A DNA stretch of 20,077 nt from JBHIET01 sp046760785 (lineage in GTDB: Bacteria > Chloroflexota > Anaerolineae > B4-G1). Each line of letters begins with the position of its first letter. Position 1 is the stretch's first letter. Where the stretch lies: assembly GCA_046760785.1 (NCBI GenBank), contig JBHIET010000062.1, forward strand, positions 1 through 20,077, given 5' to 3'. The notes beneath the pieces were generated by a model. That model made no database searches. It was not told the DNA's origin and saw nothing but the letters and a program-made list of their open reading frames with translations. Shown one piece after another: positions 7,597-13,677 of the stretch. The position numbers and the translations under genes are program-made.

Positions 7597-9411
7597 ATGA
7601 GTGAAACCAATACCAGACCGGAAAAGAATGCAGCAGCAGCACTCCTGGAAAGCATGCGTGCGGTACAACAGGCATTGATGCGTCCACCTGGCCTCCCTCC
7701 TCAACAACTGGCTGCCCGGATTCAGGAGTGGCAACGGCTGGTGATGGAACTGACCGGAGGAGGGTCTGTACTGGGAGCAGAGTTGGCGACCCTCTACGAG
7801 GTTATCAGGATGCTGAACTCGTCGCTCGACCTGACAGAGACGCTCAGTGTGGTGATAGATTCGCTTATTCACCTTACAGGGGCCGAGAGGGCCTGTCTGA
7901 TGCTACTGAACGAGGAGGGTGACCTGGAGATCCGGGCGGCGCAGCACTTCGATCAGGAGAGTGTCGACGCTACTGACCTGCAACTCAGCCACACGGTGGT
8001 ACGGCAGGCAGTAGAGACCGGGCAACCGGTGCTGACCACCAACGCCCAGCTTGACCCGCGCTTCTCAGCGCAAGAGAGCGTCATCGGCTACAATTTGCGC
8101 TCCATCATCTGCGTGCCTCTGCACGTCCGAGACTGGGTGATCGGCGCCCTCTACCTGGACAACCGGATTCGAGAGGGTGTTTTCTCCGATGCTGACTTGC
8201 CCTTGCTGACAGCGTTCGCCAATCAAGCCGCCGTCGCCATCGAGAACGCCCGCCTGTACACGATGACCGATCAAGCCCTGGCCGCACGGGTGGAGGAACT
8301 GACAACCTTGCAGCGTATTGACCAGGAACTGTCCGCCAGTCTGGATCTCAAACGCGTGCTGGATCTGACTCTCTCCTGGGCGCTGCAGGCCACGCGGGCG
8401 GATGAGGGGATGCTGTGTCTCCTGGACAACGACGGAAGTGTGAGTGTGGTTTCCCGGACTGGCGGTAAAGGGCTGGCGGAACCGGAGCCCGACGTGGCAC
8501 GGCAGGCAATGACTGGCCAGGAGCCAGTGGTGGTCAGGGACACGCGGATGCTGGTTCCCATCCGCTACGAGGATCGGACGGTAGGGGTGCTGGATCTGCG
8601 GAGAAATGGCGACGTCCCGTTCCTGCCCGATCACGTTCGGTTCGCCGAGCGGCTGGCGGACCACGCCGCTATCGCTATCGAGAACTCCCGCCTATACGAG
8701 CAGGTTCAACAGGCTAACCGAGCCAAGACGGAGTTCATCTCCTTCGTCGCTCACGAACTGCGCACGCCGATGACCTCCATCCGTGGCTACGCTGAGATGC
8801 TGATAAAGCAAATGTGCGGCCCGTTGACCCCGCAGCAAGAGCAGTTTGTCCACACCATCTGCAACAACGTGGAGCGCATGCAAATCCAGGTCTCTGACCT
8901 GCAAGATGTCTCCCGCATCGAAACCGGGCAGTTGTTTCTGGAGATAAAGCCGACGGCTCTGACGAGCGCACTGGAGAACGCCTTGCAGGCCACACAGGGG
9001 CAGGTCGAAGCCCGGTCGCAGCAATTGACCCTGGAGGTGCCGGAGAATCTGCCGCTGGTGCAGGCCGACCCGGCGCGGCTGACACAGATACTGATCAACC
9101 TGCTCAGCAACGCCTACAAGTACACCCCCGAGGGGGGGCACATCCGCTTGCGGGCGTGGCTGCAGGACGGGTACGTGCACTGCGCCGTGACCGATACCGG
9201 CATTGGCATCTCTCTGGAAGACCAGGCGAGGCTATTCACCAAGTTCTTCCGCTCCGAGAATCCGGCGGTGCGAGATATGCCTGGGACGGGACTGGGGCTG
9301 TGCATCGTGAAGAGTCTGGTGGAACTTCAAGGTGGAGAGATTGAGATGGAGAGCCAGCTTGGGAGGGGAACGACCTTCACGTTCACGGTGCCAGTCGCCG
9401 CAGACGAATAG
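7597..9411 (+). CDS. Soluble GAF-GAF sensor histidine kinase
   Basis: This is a 604-residue cytosolic kinase with no membrane segments. After an N-terminal helical region come GAF 1 (about 70-215, ending in ANQAAVAIENARLY) and GAF 2 (about 235-370, ending in ADHAAIAIENSRLY). These are followed by a HisKA dimerisation domain with the phospho-acceptor in FVAHELRTPMTSIRGYAEML (His386) and a HATPase domain with N-box NLLSNAYKYTPEGG (Asn505), G1 DTGIGI (from Asp533) and G2 GTGLGL (from Gly563). All key residues are present, so it should autophosphorylate. The ligands of the GAF domains cannot be told. No response regulator is adjacent, so it is an orphan kinase here. The start at 7597 follows AAGGAG by about 12 bases; an in-frame extension to 7468 is not protein-like. 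Confidence 0.93.
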   Translation: MSETNTRPEKNAAAALLESMRAVQQALMRPPGLPPQQLAARIQEWQRLVMELTGGGSVLGAELATLYEVIRMLNSSLDLTETLSVVIDSLIHLTGAERACLMLLNEEGDLEIRAAQHFDQESVDATDLQLSHTVVRQAVETGQPVLTTNAQLDPRFSAQESVIGYNLRSIICVPLHVRDWVIGALYLDNRIREGVFSDADLPLLTAFANQAAVAIENARLYTMTDQALAARVEELTTLQRIDQELSASLDLKRVLDLTLSWALQATRADEGMLCLLDNDGSVSVVSRTGGKGLAEPEPDVARQAMTGQEPVVVRDTRMLVPIRYEDRTVGVLDLRRNGDVPFLPDHVRFAERLADHAAIAIENSRLYEQVQQANRAKTEFISFVAHELRTPMTSIRGYAEMLIKQMCGPLTPQQEQFVHTICNNVERMQIQVSDLQDVSRIETGQLFLEIKPTALTSALENALQATQGQVEARSQQLTLEVPENLPLVQADPARLTQILINLLSNAYKYTPEGGHIRLRAWLQDGYVHCAVTDTGIGISLEDQARLFTKFFRSENPAVRDMPGTGLGLCIVKSLVELQGGEIEMESQLGRGTTFTFTVPVAADE

Positions 9412-9668
9412 GAAGGCGTTAGGACCAGCAGAGAAATCACTACTCCGAGACAACCCTGCTTAGTACGGCCTTAGCGCCGGCATCCACCTGCCGCAAGCCG
9501 TAGCATCCCCCAGCGCATGGCCCACGACATTGAAAGAGCCTGCTGTATCGGCAGTCAGTACCCTCTCTCACGCAAACATCGCCCACCCTATCCTTACCTC
9601 AAACAACCTGCGGGCTTTCTCCGTCGCTGGCCCAATTGGCTAGCCACACCTCAGAAGACGCCCCTATT
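9412..9668. other. Non-coding stretch downstream of the kinase gene
   Basis: No convincing gene is seen. Its one notable feature is cttagtacggcctt at 9459-9472, which matches 13 of 14 bases of the start of the inverted-repeat element at 9669-9682. Confidence 0.5.
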
Positions 9669-9893
9669 CTTAGTACAGCCTTCCGCAAGTTCGTTCCCAA
9701 TTTGTCCGGTGCCAGCGCGGGGCTGAAGAACACGCGCTGAAAGAACGAAGCCCCTTCGGGGCTGAATCAGGGCCGCTCTAGCCCGTAGGGCTTTGCTCTT
9801 TCAGCCCGGAGGCTTCGTCGCGAGCTCAGCCGAGCGGTTCAGCGGCGTGGCGAACGGGGAACTCGGAACGAATCTATGCCTTGCTGTACTTAG
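9669..9893. mobile_element. MITE-like non-coding element with nested inverted repeats
   Basis: An imperfect inverted repeat bounds the element: 9669-9701 with 9861-9893, sharing the blocks TAGTACAGC and TTCGTTCC. Inside lies a second pair, 9731-9741 with 9838-9849 (one bulge), and two short hairpins, 9749-9763 (6-bp stem, TTC loop) and 9780-9792 (5-bp stem). There is no ORF of note. The single-stranded form would fold into a long branched stem. It may be a MITE, a degraded IS end or a structured RNA. Confidence 0.5.
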
Positions 9894-9937
9894 CCTAGAT
9901 TTCGCACTTTAACAATCGAATAGAGAGCTAGATTGGC

Positions 9938-10014
9938 GGAATCGCTCCATTCGTGGCAAAGTATAGGTTGACAAGAACCAACTTGCCGGAGCGATTCCAA
10001 ATGTACTTTGCCAC
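9938..10014. other. Interleaved complementary 11-mers (pseudoknot topology)
   Basis: Segment 9938-9948 is the exact reverse complement of 9988-9998, and 9953-9963 is the exact reverse complement of 10004-10014. The order A', B', A, B means the two stems would cross, as in an H-type pseudoknot. It overlaps the start of the transposase remnant. Confidence 0.6.
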
Positions 10015-10765
10015 AAAATCCCGAAGAATGCAAGTCCTGGCCTGGCTGATGTGGGCCATTGTCTGCGTTGTCTCTGTGTGTGCGTCCGATCCGCACGTAG
10101 CAGACAAGGGCCAACCAGCAAGTCCACCAACGCTGTTGGGTATCGTCACGCACAATGGACGAGATGGGCCTCTTGTTCCCTGGTATCCCAGGCGTCGGTT
10201 GCGCAAGTTGGCTTGGCGACGATATTGCGCCTTGCGCCGGGCTTACCGCCGGGCGGTGTGGGCAGCACGTCTGGCGAAACTAGTCTTGGCCGGTACACTG
10301 ACTATGGCTCAGGTCGTGGACTGGCTGACCTGTTCACAACTGCGGCGTCACCTGGGTGCTCTGCCTGTGTTGTATGCGCTACTGGAGGTACTGCATGTGC
10401 GTGAGATCATCAACCGCCACTGTCCCACAGCGGCCGAAGTGGGCCACGGCACAGTGGCGATGGTGTTGATTCTCAACCGACTGGTGGCTCCTCGACCGCT
10501 CTATCGGATCGCAGACTGGCTGGCTCGGACGGTGCTGGTCTACCAGTTGAGTATACCAGCGAAGAAGTTCAACGACGACCGCCTGGCACGCACATTGGAC
10601 GCGATCAGTCAGCACACGCGCGACATCTGGCAGGACGTCGTCCACCAGGCGCTTCTGCGGGCAGACATCGACGTGTCGATCATCTTCTGCGATCTGACAG
10701 CCTTCGCGCTCCATGGTAGCTAAGCCAACAGCAAGCACGTGAACTTCGGATTCGCCCACAACACC
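9953..10765 (+). pseudogene. Truncated IS1634-type (IS4 superfamily) transposase
   Basis: The reading frame begins at GTG 9953, or at ATG 10001. It contains the N-terminal part of an IS1634-type transposase (DUF4277-like): LPVLYALLEVLHVREIINRHCP, RLVAPRPLYRIADWLA, IPAKKFNDDRLARTLDAI, and the first catalytic-acid strand IIFCDLTAFALHG. A TAA at 10721 interrupts the frame, yet the same frame continues with family-like residues ANSKHVNFGFAHNT up to about 10765, after which unrelated sequence begins. The second and third acidic motifs of the DDE site are absent. Family members are normally about 450-600 residues. The element is therefore dead. No intact terminal repeats were seen at the right end, which abuts a truncated membrane-protein gene on the other strand. 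Confidence 0.8.
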
Positions 10766-10920
10766 GCCACCAGTTCTCCTCCCAGTCGTCCGACGCGCAG
10801 AAGGACCACCGCGACGCCGGAGAGAGAGGCCAAGATTCCCGCCAGCCAACCCCGCAGCCGCAAAGTGGCCATCACCCACCCGGTCAGCAAGCCTATCGCA
10901 GCCACAGTCAACGTTCCCAC
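10720..10920 (-). pseudogene. Truncated small membrane-protein gene
   Basis: Reading leftward from GTG 10920, 56 or so residues are strongly hydrophobic with two likely membrane helices (TVAAIGLLTGWVMATLRLRG and GILASLSGVAVVLL). Beyond about 10765 the frame runs into antisense transposase DNA (ANPKFTCLLLA) and stops at 10720. The start overlaps the end of the preceding small gene, as in the other genes of this series. I read it as the 5' end of a membrane-protein gene cut off by the IS1634 remnant. It could be a chance frame. Confidence 0.35.
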
Positions 10921-11045
10921 GGAGTATGCGTTGTGGGCCGGGCGAACAGTCGCACCTTGCCGATGCCCAGGGCGTCCTCCACGTGGAGGAAGCGGGAGCG
11001 AGTCAGGTGAGAGCAGATCCGATAACGTTGCGGTTGCTCAGTCAT
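10908..11045 (-). CDS. Small hypothetical protein (45 aa) in the accessory operon
   Basis: The frame starts MTEQPQRYRICSHLTRSR and includes FLHVEDALGIGKVRLF before a TGA at 10908-10910. The amino-acid pattern (Arg-rich helix, then HVEDALGIGKVRLF) and GC-rich third positions look like real coding. Its ATG overlaps the stop of the upstream gene in an 8-base ATGACTGA overlap, which points to coupled translation. The last residues (ARPTTHTPWER) look less protein-like, so the gene may have been shortened by a frameshift. I do not recognise the family. Confidence 0.5.
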   Translation of the reverse strand: MTEQPQRYRICSHLTRSRFLHVEDALGIGKVRLFARPTTHTPWER

Positions 11046-11349
11046 CGTACACCTCCAGGTATTCCCGCGCCCCGTCGCTCAGGTGGACCGGGCGCAGGAC
11101 GTGGTATGCGTTCTCCAGTTGCTCAAGGGGGCTTCCCACCAGCTGCGCTTGCTGTTGAAGCGGAACTGGGGAAGCGCCCGGGCCATCCCCTGGGCGAAGC
11201 GCCGCTGATAGTGCCGTCCGCCGTCCAGGGGCCTCAGCACGACAGCCTTGTCGGAAGTGCGGGCCAGGCGTGGCCAATACCCCCGTGCCCTCATCACTGC
11301 TTCTGCCTGCGCCTTCTGCGCTCTGAGAGAGGGTGTTATAGGCGTCCAT
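11038..11349 (-). pseudogene. Small hypothetical gene with two apparent compensating frameshifts
   Basis: ATG 11349 lies one base after the TGA of the upstream gene with GGAG before it, and an open frame runs from it to TGA 11038-11040. However, the middle of that frame is not protein-like. The convincing protein lies in another frame there (AVMRARGYWPRLARTSDKAV, then RRFAQGMARALPQFRFNSKR and SWWEAP), with strongly GC-rich third positions. The original frame becomes protein-like again at LEQLENAYHVL...EYLEVYDD. One indel near 11310-11330 and another at the G5 run 11127-11131 would restore a single protein of about 103 residues. Real decay or sequencing indels are both possible. The function is unknown. 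Confidence 0.5.
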
Positions 11350-11350
11350 C

Positions 11351-11611
11351 TCACTCTCCGAACACCGACAGTGGCACCAGGTCGAGCATACCCAACCGGG
11401 TCGCCTCGCTGACCAGAAAGTCCCGCCGCTGGTCGGGCAGGTACAAGTCGGGACGGGCCTCCCAACGGGCCTCCACCTCTGACCACCGCGCCGGGGTGAG
11501 GTGGGCCTGCAACGTGGCCGCCAGCCCCTCGGCCTCCCTGCTCGCCGCCAGCCGCTCATCGCGCCGGCGGTGGGCCAGATACCGCTTGTATGCGCCTTTT
11601 CTGCGTGCCAT
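11351..11611 (-). CDS. Small basic hypothetical protein, first gene of the accessory operon
   Basis: The 86-residue protein begins MARRKGAYKRYLAHRRRDER, a very basic helix that could bind nucleic acid. It continues with LTPARWSEVEARWEARPDLYLPDQRRDFLVSEATRLGMLDLVPLS. AGGAGG lies 7 bases before the ATG, an excellent ribosome binding site. The TGA is followed after one base by the ATG of the next gene. I do not recognise the family. Its company (excisionase-like HTH gene, IS remnant, tRNA) suggests a mobile-element gene. Confidence 0.7.
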   Translation of the reverse strand: MARRKGAYKRYLAHRRRDERLAASREAEGLAATLQAHLTPARWSEVEARWEARPDLYLPDQRRDFLVSEATRLGMLDLVPLSVFGE

Positions 11612-11841
11612 CGGATACCTCCTCTGGAATGCTACGGCCCCCGCCGTTTGCGCTTGCGGGGGCTGCCAGATTGTGGCATCCTTTGGGCAACCCTGCCGCC
11701 GCCTACGTCGGCGTGTAGGGCCAGCCCTCCGGTCGGTGTTACGGCACCGCCGGGGGGCGCTTTGTGTATTAGTTCCTCCTAAAAGGTCGGGAACTCCTTG
11801 TAAAAGAAATCGGGACTTTAGTCCCTCCTACTACATCAGTA
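11612..11841 (-). other. Long 5' leader of the accessory operon
   Basis: From the predicted start near 11835 to ATG 11611 there are about 225 bases without a convincing ORF. On the minus strand an AGGAGG immediately precedes a GGGACT/AGTCCC hairpin (stem at 11815-11828). A second AGGAGG near 11780 has no ATG behind it. A C/G-rich hairpin lies near 11637-11663. The arrangement could allow control of translation or host a lost leader gene. Confidence 0.4.
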
Positions 11842-11870
11842 AGTATAGCACAAAAAAAGGGACTTGTCAA
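11842..11870 (-). promoter_or_regulatory. Near-consensus sigma-70 promoter of the accessory operon
   Basis: On the minus strand, perfect TTGACA (11865-11870) and TATACT (11842-11847) have the ideal 17-base spacer, which includes a T7 run. It is the strongest promoter sequence in the window and lies just after the HTH gene stop, so the HTH protein could regulate it. Confidence 0.8.
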
Positions 11871-11895
11871 GCCCCTGAACCTTAAAATTCCTCAG

Positions 11896-12138
11896 TCAGT
11901 TCCCAACCCGCTGCCGCGCTCCTATCCGCCAGGGATCGTGTTTCGCTGAGCCAAGTCGCTTCATTTCATCAGCATAGGCCATTGCACTTCTTTTGTCAAT
12001 GAAGAAGGCTCCAGCCCGCTTGACAGCGCGTATCTTGCCTTCATTGACCAGTTGGCGCAAGTATCTGACGTTGTACCCCGTCAGTTCCGCCGCCTCTTTT
12101 GTGGTAATCCACTCCGTGGGGTTGAAGTCGTCAGGCAT
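11896..12138 (-). CDS. Excisionase-like helix-turn-helix DNA-binding protein
   Basis: This 80-residue protein has a MerR/excisionase-type winged HTH: EWITTKEAAELTGYNVRYLRQLVNEGKIRAVKRAGAFFIDKRSAMAYADEMK in outline, with the turn at about 13-33 and the wing and recognition segment at 34-55. Such proteins act as recombination directionality factors or small repressors on mobile elements. Its size fits. The ribosome binding site is weak (a G-run 4 bases before the ATG). A 9-bp direct-repeat array lies within 50 bases upstream and the strong accessory promoter lies just downstream, either of which may be its operator. No integrase is present in the window, so its partner is missing. Confidence 0.85.
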   Translation of the reverse strand: MPDDFNPTEWITTKEAAELTGYNVRYLRQLVNEGKIRAVKRAGAFFIDKRSAMAYADEMKRLGSAKHDPWRIGARQRVGN

Positions 12139-12223
12139 TGCCCCCGCCTATGGCTGTAACTGCTATAACCGCTATAACCACTATAACCAACGAAAAGCCC
12201 CACCGGTGGGGTGGGGTGGTCAT
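12131..12223 (-). CDS. Possible 30-residue membrane peptide encoded by the 9-bp array
   Basis: From ATG 12223 the frame reads MTTPPHRWGFS, then a hydrophobic VIV-VIA-VIA-VTA helix built from the 9-bp repeats, and GGGNA before TGA 12131-12133. The stop overlaps the HTH gene start by 8 bases (ATGCCTGA), the same kind of junction as between later genes of the operon. There is no good ribosome binding site, and the sequence also contains a terminator-like hairpin, so it may be chance. Confidence 0.25.
   Translation of the reverse strand: MTTPPHRWGFSLVIVVIAVIAVTAIGGGNA
12153..12188. repeat. Four 9-bp direct repeats upstream of the HTH gene
   Basis: Units at 12153 (gctgtaact), 12162 (gctataacc), 12171 (gctataacc) and 12180 (actataacc) are contiguous. 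On the minus strand each is GGTTATAGY-like. Iterated sites 15-50 bases before a small DNA-binding protein gene suggest an autoregulatory or excision operator. Confidence 0.7.
12193..12211 (-). terminator. Rho-independent terminator after tRNA-Asp
   Basis: The perfect palindrome at 12198-12211 (7-bp CCCCACC/GGTGGGG halves) is followed on the minus strand by C then TTTT. It lies about 95 bases past the tRNA 3' end and before the accessory genes, so it probably ends the tRNA transcript. Confidence 0.55.
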
Positions 12224-12306
12224 CACGTCGGGCCAGGTCAGCCGGGGCCTCAGCCCCACCAGTCTGCCAACTCGGCCCCAGGCGGCAGGATGATGATGTC
12301 ACATAC

Positions 12307-12378
12307 GGGAGCGACGGGATTCGAACCCGCGATCTCCGGCTTGACAGGCCGGCATGTTAACCGCTACACTACGCCCCC
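12307..12378 (-). tRNA. tRNA-Asp (anticodon GTC)
   Basis: The 72-base cloverleaf has an acceptor stem GGGGGCG/CGCTCCC with one G-T pair, a D arm GTGT/ACAT, an anticodon stem CCGGC/GCCGG around CTGTCAA (anticodon GTC) and a T arm with TTCGAAT. The 3' CCA is not encoded. Its 3' end faces the accessory island, the usual side for tRNA-targeted integration. Confidence 0.95.
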
Positions 12379-12388
12379 AGTCGGCGCA

Positions 12389-12417
12389 ATGATACCACAG
12401 CCCCCTCGTTCCGTCAA
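12389..12417 (-). promoter_or_regulatory. Sigma-70-type promoter of tRNA-Asp
   Basis: On the minus strand, TTGACG (12412-12417), a 17-base spacer and TATCAT (12389-12394) lie 10 bases before the tRNA 5' end. Confidence 0.8.
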
Positions 12418-12528
12418 GCGGCCGTATTCAGGGGGTTACACAATAAGTCTAATACCTGGGTTGCGATCAACCTCCCCCGCCAGTGGAGTGGGGGTGGCGT
12501 GCCACACGGCCCAGGTTCCTCGGAGGCC

Positions 12529-13677
12529 TCAAACAGCCTCCCGCTCCCGCAGTTCCTCCACCTCCGCTTCATCGTACCCCAGTTCGGCCAATATCTCGGC
12601 CGTGTGTTGGCTCAGGGCGGGGGCGGGGTCCGGTGGGTGGGCGGGCTGGGTCGAGAGGTGTACCGGCGGGAGCAGCCCCTCGCCGGACAGTATCCCCAGC
12701 GCCCGCGCCGGCGCGGACGATAGCGCCTCTCTCACATTGTACACCGGTTCGCAGCAAGTGTCCAATCCAGCCACTTCCGTCCATTCTTGGCGCGTGCGGG
12801 TCCGAAAGAGTGCGCACAATTCCTCATAGGTGTGCTGGCCGGGGACGGCCGGCGCAAACTGATGTCCCACCAGATCCTCCCGGCCCACCACCCGGCAAAA
12901 GGCGGCCCAAAACTCCGGCTCCAGCGCGGCCAGCGTCACGTACCCCCCGTCGGCGGTCCCGTAGACCTGGTAGCAGACCAGACCGCCAGTCAGATCACTC
13001 CCGCCTCGCTCCATCGGCTGGCCCCCTACCTGCCGGGCCAGCGCTAGCGGTAGAAAGGACAAGGCCCCGCCCAGGAGCGATCCGTCCACCCGCTGTCCCT
13101 GTCCAATGCGCTCCCGCGCTAACAGCGCCAGGAGCACCCCAATCGCTGCCCACAGCCCGCCCGCCAGGTCGGCTACCGGAGCGCCAGGGATGGCCGGCGG
13201 TCCTTCACGCGGCCCGGTCAGGTCCAGGAGACCTGCCAGGCCCACGTAGTTCAGGTCGTGGCCGGCCCGCCCCCGGTAGGGGCCGCCCTGCCCGTAACCG
13301 GTCAGCGCACAGTAGACCAGGCGGGGGTTGGCCTGGGCCAGCCTCTGGTACCCTAGCCCTAGCCGCTCCATCACGCCGGGGCGGAAACTCTCCAGCAGTA
13401 CATCAGTGGTCTCGACCAGCCGCAGGAGGATGTCTCGCCCCTCGTCGGACTTGAGGTTCAGCGTGAGGCTCTTCTTGCCCCGGTTGAGGGATCGGAAAAG
13501 GAGGCTTTCCCCGTCCACCAGCGGCGGCACGTACCGCAGCCAATCCCCCCCGCCGGGGCGCTCTACCTTGATGACCTCGGCGCCGAAGTCGGCCAGGATG
13601 CGGGAGCAGTAGGGGCCGGGGAGGAGCCGGGAAAGATCGAGCACGCGCACCCCGGTCAGCGGGTCCTCGTCTGTCAT
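12529..13677 (-). CDS. CaiB/BaiF-family CoA transferase or alpha-methylacyl-CoA racemase-like enzyme
   Basis: This 382-residue cytosolic class III CoA-transferase-fold protein begins with LTGVRVLDLSRLLPGPYCSRILADFGAEVIKVE, the conserved CoA-binding start. The catalytic aspartate is Asp141 in GRAGHDLNY, preceded by TGYGQGGPY. The GHD(L/I)NY form with His140 before Asp141 and the VADLAGGLWAAIGVLLAL segment are more like alpha-methylacyl-CoA racemases than formyl-CoA transferases, so either reaction is possible; the acyl-CoA substrate is not visible. Its ATG overlaps the VanW-family stop by 4 bases (ATGA), indicating coupled translation in one operon, although the two products have no obvious shared job. 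Confidence 0.92.
   Translation of the reverse strand: MTDEDPLTGVRVLDLSRLLPGPYCSRILADFGAEVIKVERPGGGDWLRYVPPLVDGESLLFRSLNRGKKSLTLNLKSDEGRDILLRLVETTDVLLESFRPGVMERLGLGYQRLAQANPRLVYCALTGYGQGGPYRGRAGHDLNYVGLAGLLDLTGPREGPPAIPGAPVADLAGGLWAAIGVLLALLARERIGQGQRVDGSLLGGALSFLPLALARQVGGQPMERGGSDLTGGLVCYQVYGTADGGYVTLAALEPEFWAAFCRVVGREDLVGHQFAPAVPGQHTYEELCALFRTRTRQEWTEVAGLDTCCEPVYNVREALSSAPARALGILSGEGLLPPVHLSTQPAHPPDPAPALSQHTAEILAELGYDEAEVEELREREAV

Noticed and set aside
10926..11885. Plus-strand frame of 319 codons opposite the small accessory operon
   Set aside because: Translation is Arg/Ser/Pro-rich without motifs, while the minus strand shows ribosome binding sites, coupled starts and a strong promoter.
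12153..12188. 9-bp array considered as a CRISPR fragment or replication-origin iterons
   Set aside because: The units are contiguous without spacers, and no Rep or Cas gene is present; an operator or coding repeat is more likely.
12081..12302. Minus-strand frame of 73 codons spanning the 9-bp array (GYSGYSGYSSYS)
   Set aside because: It overlaps the excisionase-like gene in another frame, lacks a ribosome binding site, and its repetitive part only reflects the DNA repeat.
12240..12302. Short minus-strand stretch after the tRNA reading DIIILPPGAELADWWG
   Set aside because: It looks protein-like but has no start codon between the tRNA and the stretch, and it ends after 17 codons; too little to call a gene.
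12483..13454. Open frame on the plus strand opposite the CaiB/BaiF gene
   Set aside because: Pro/Arg-rich low-complexity translation, antisense to a well-supported gene.
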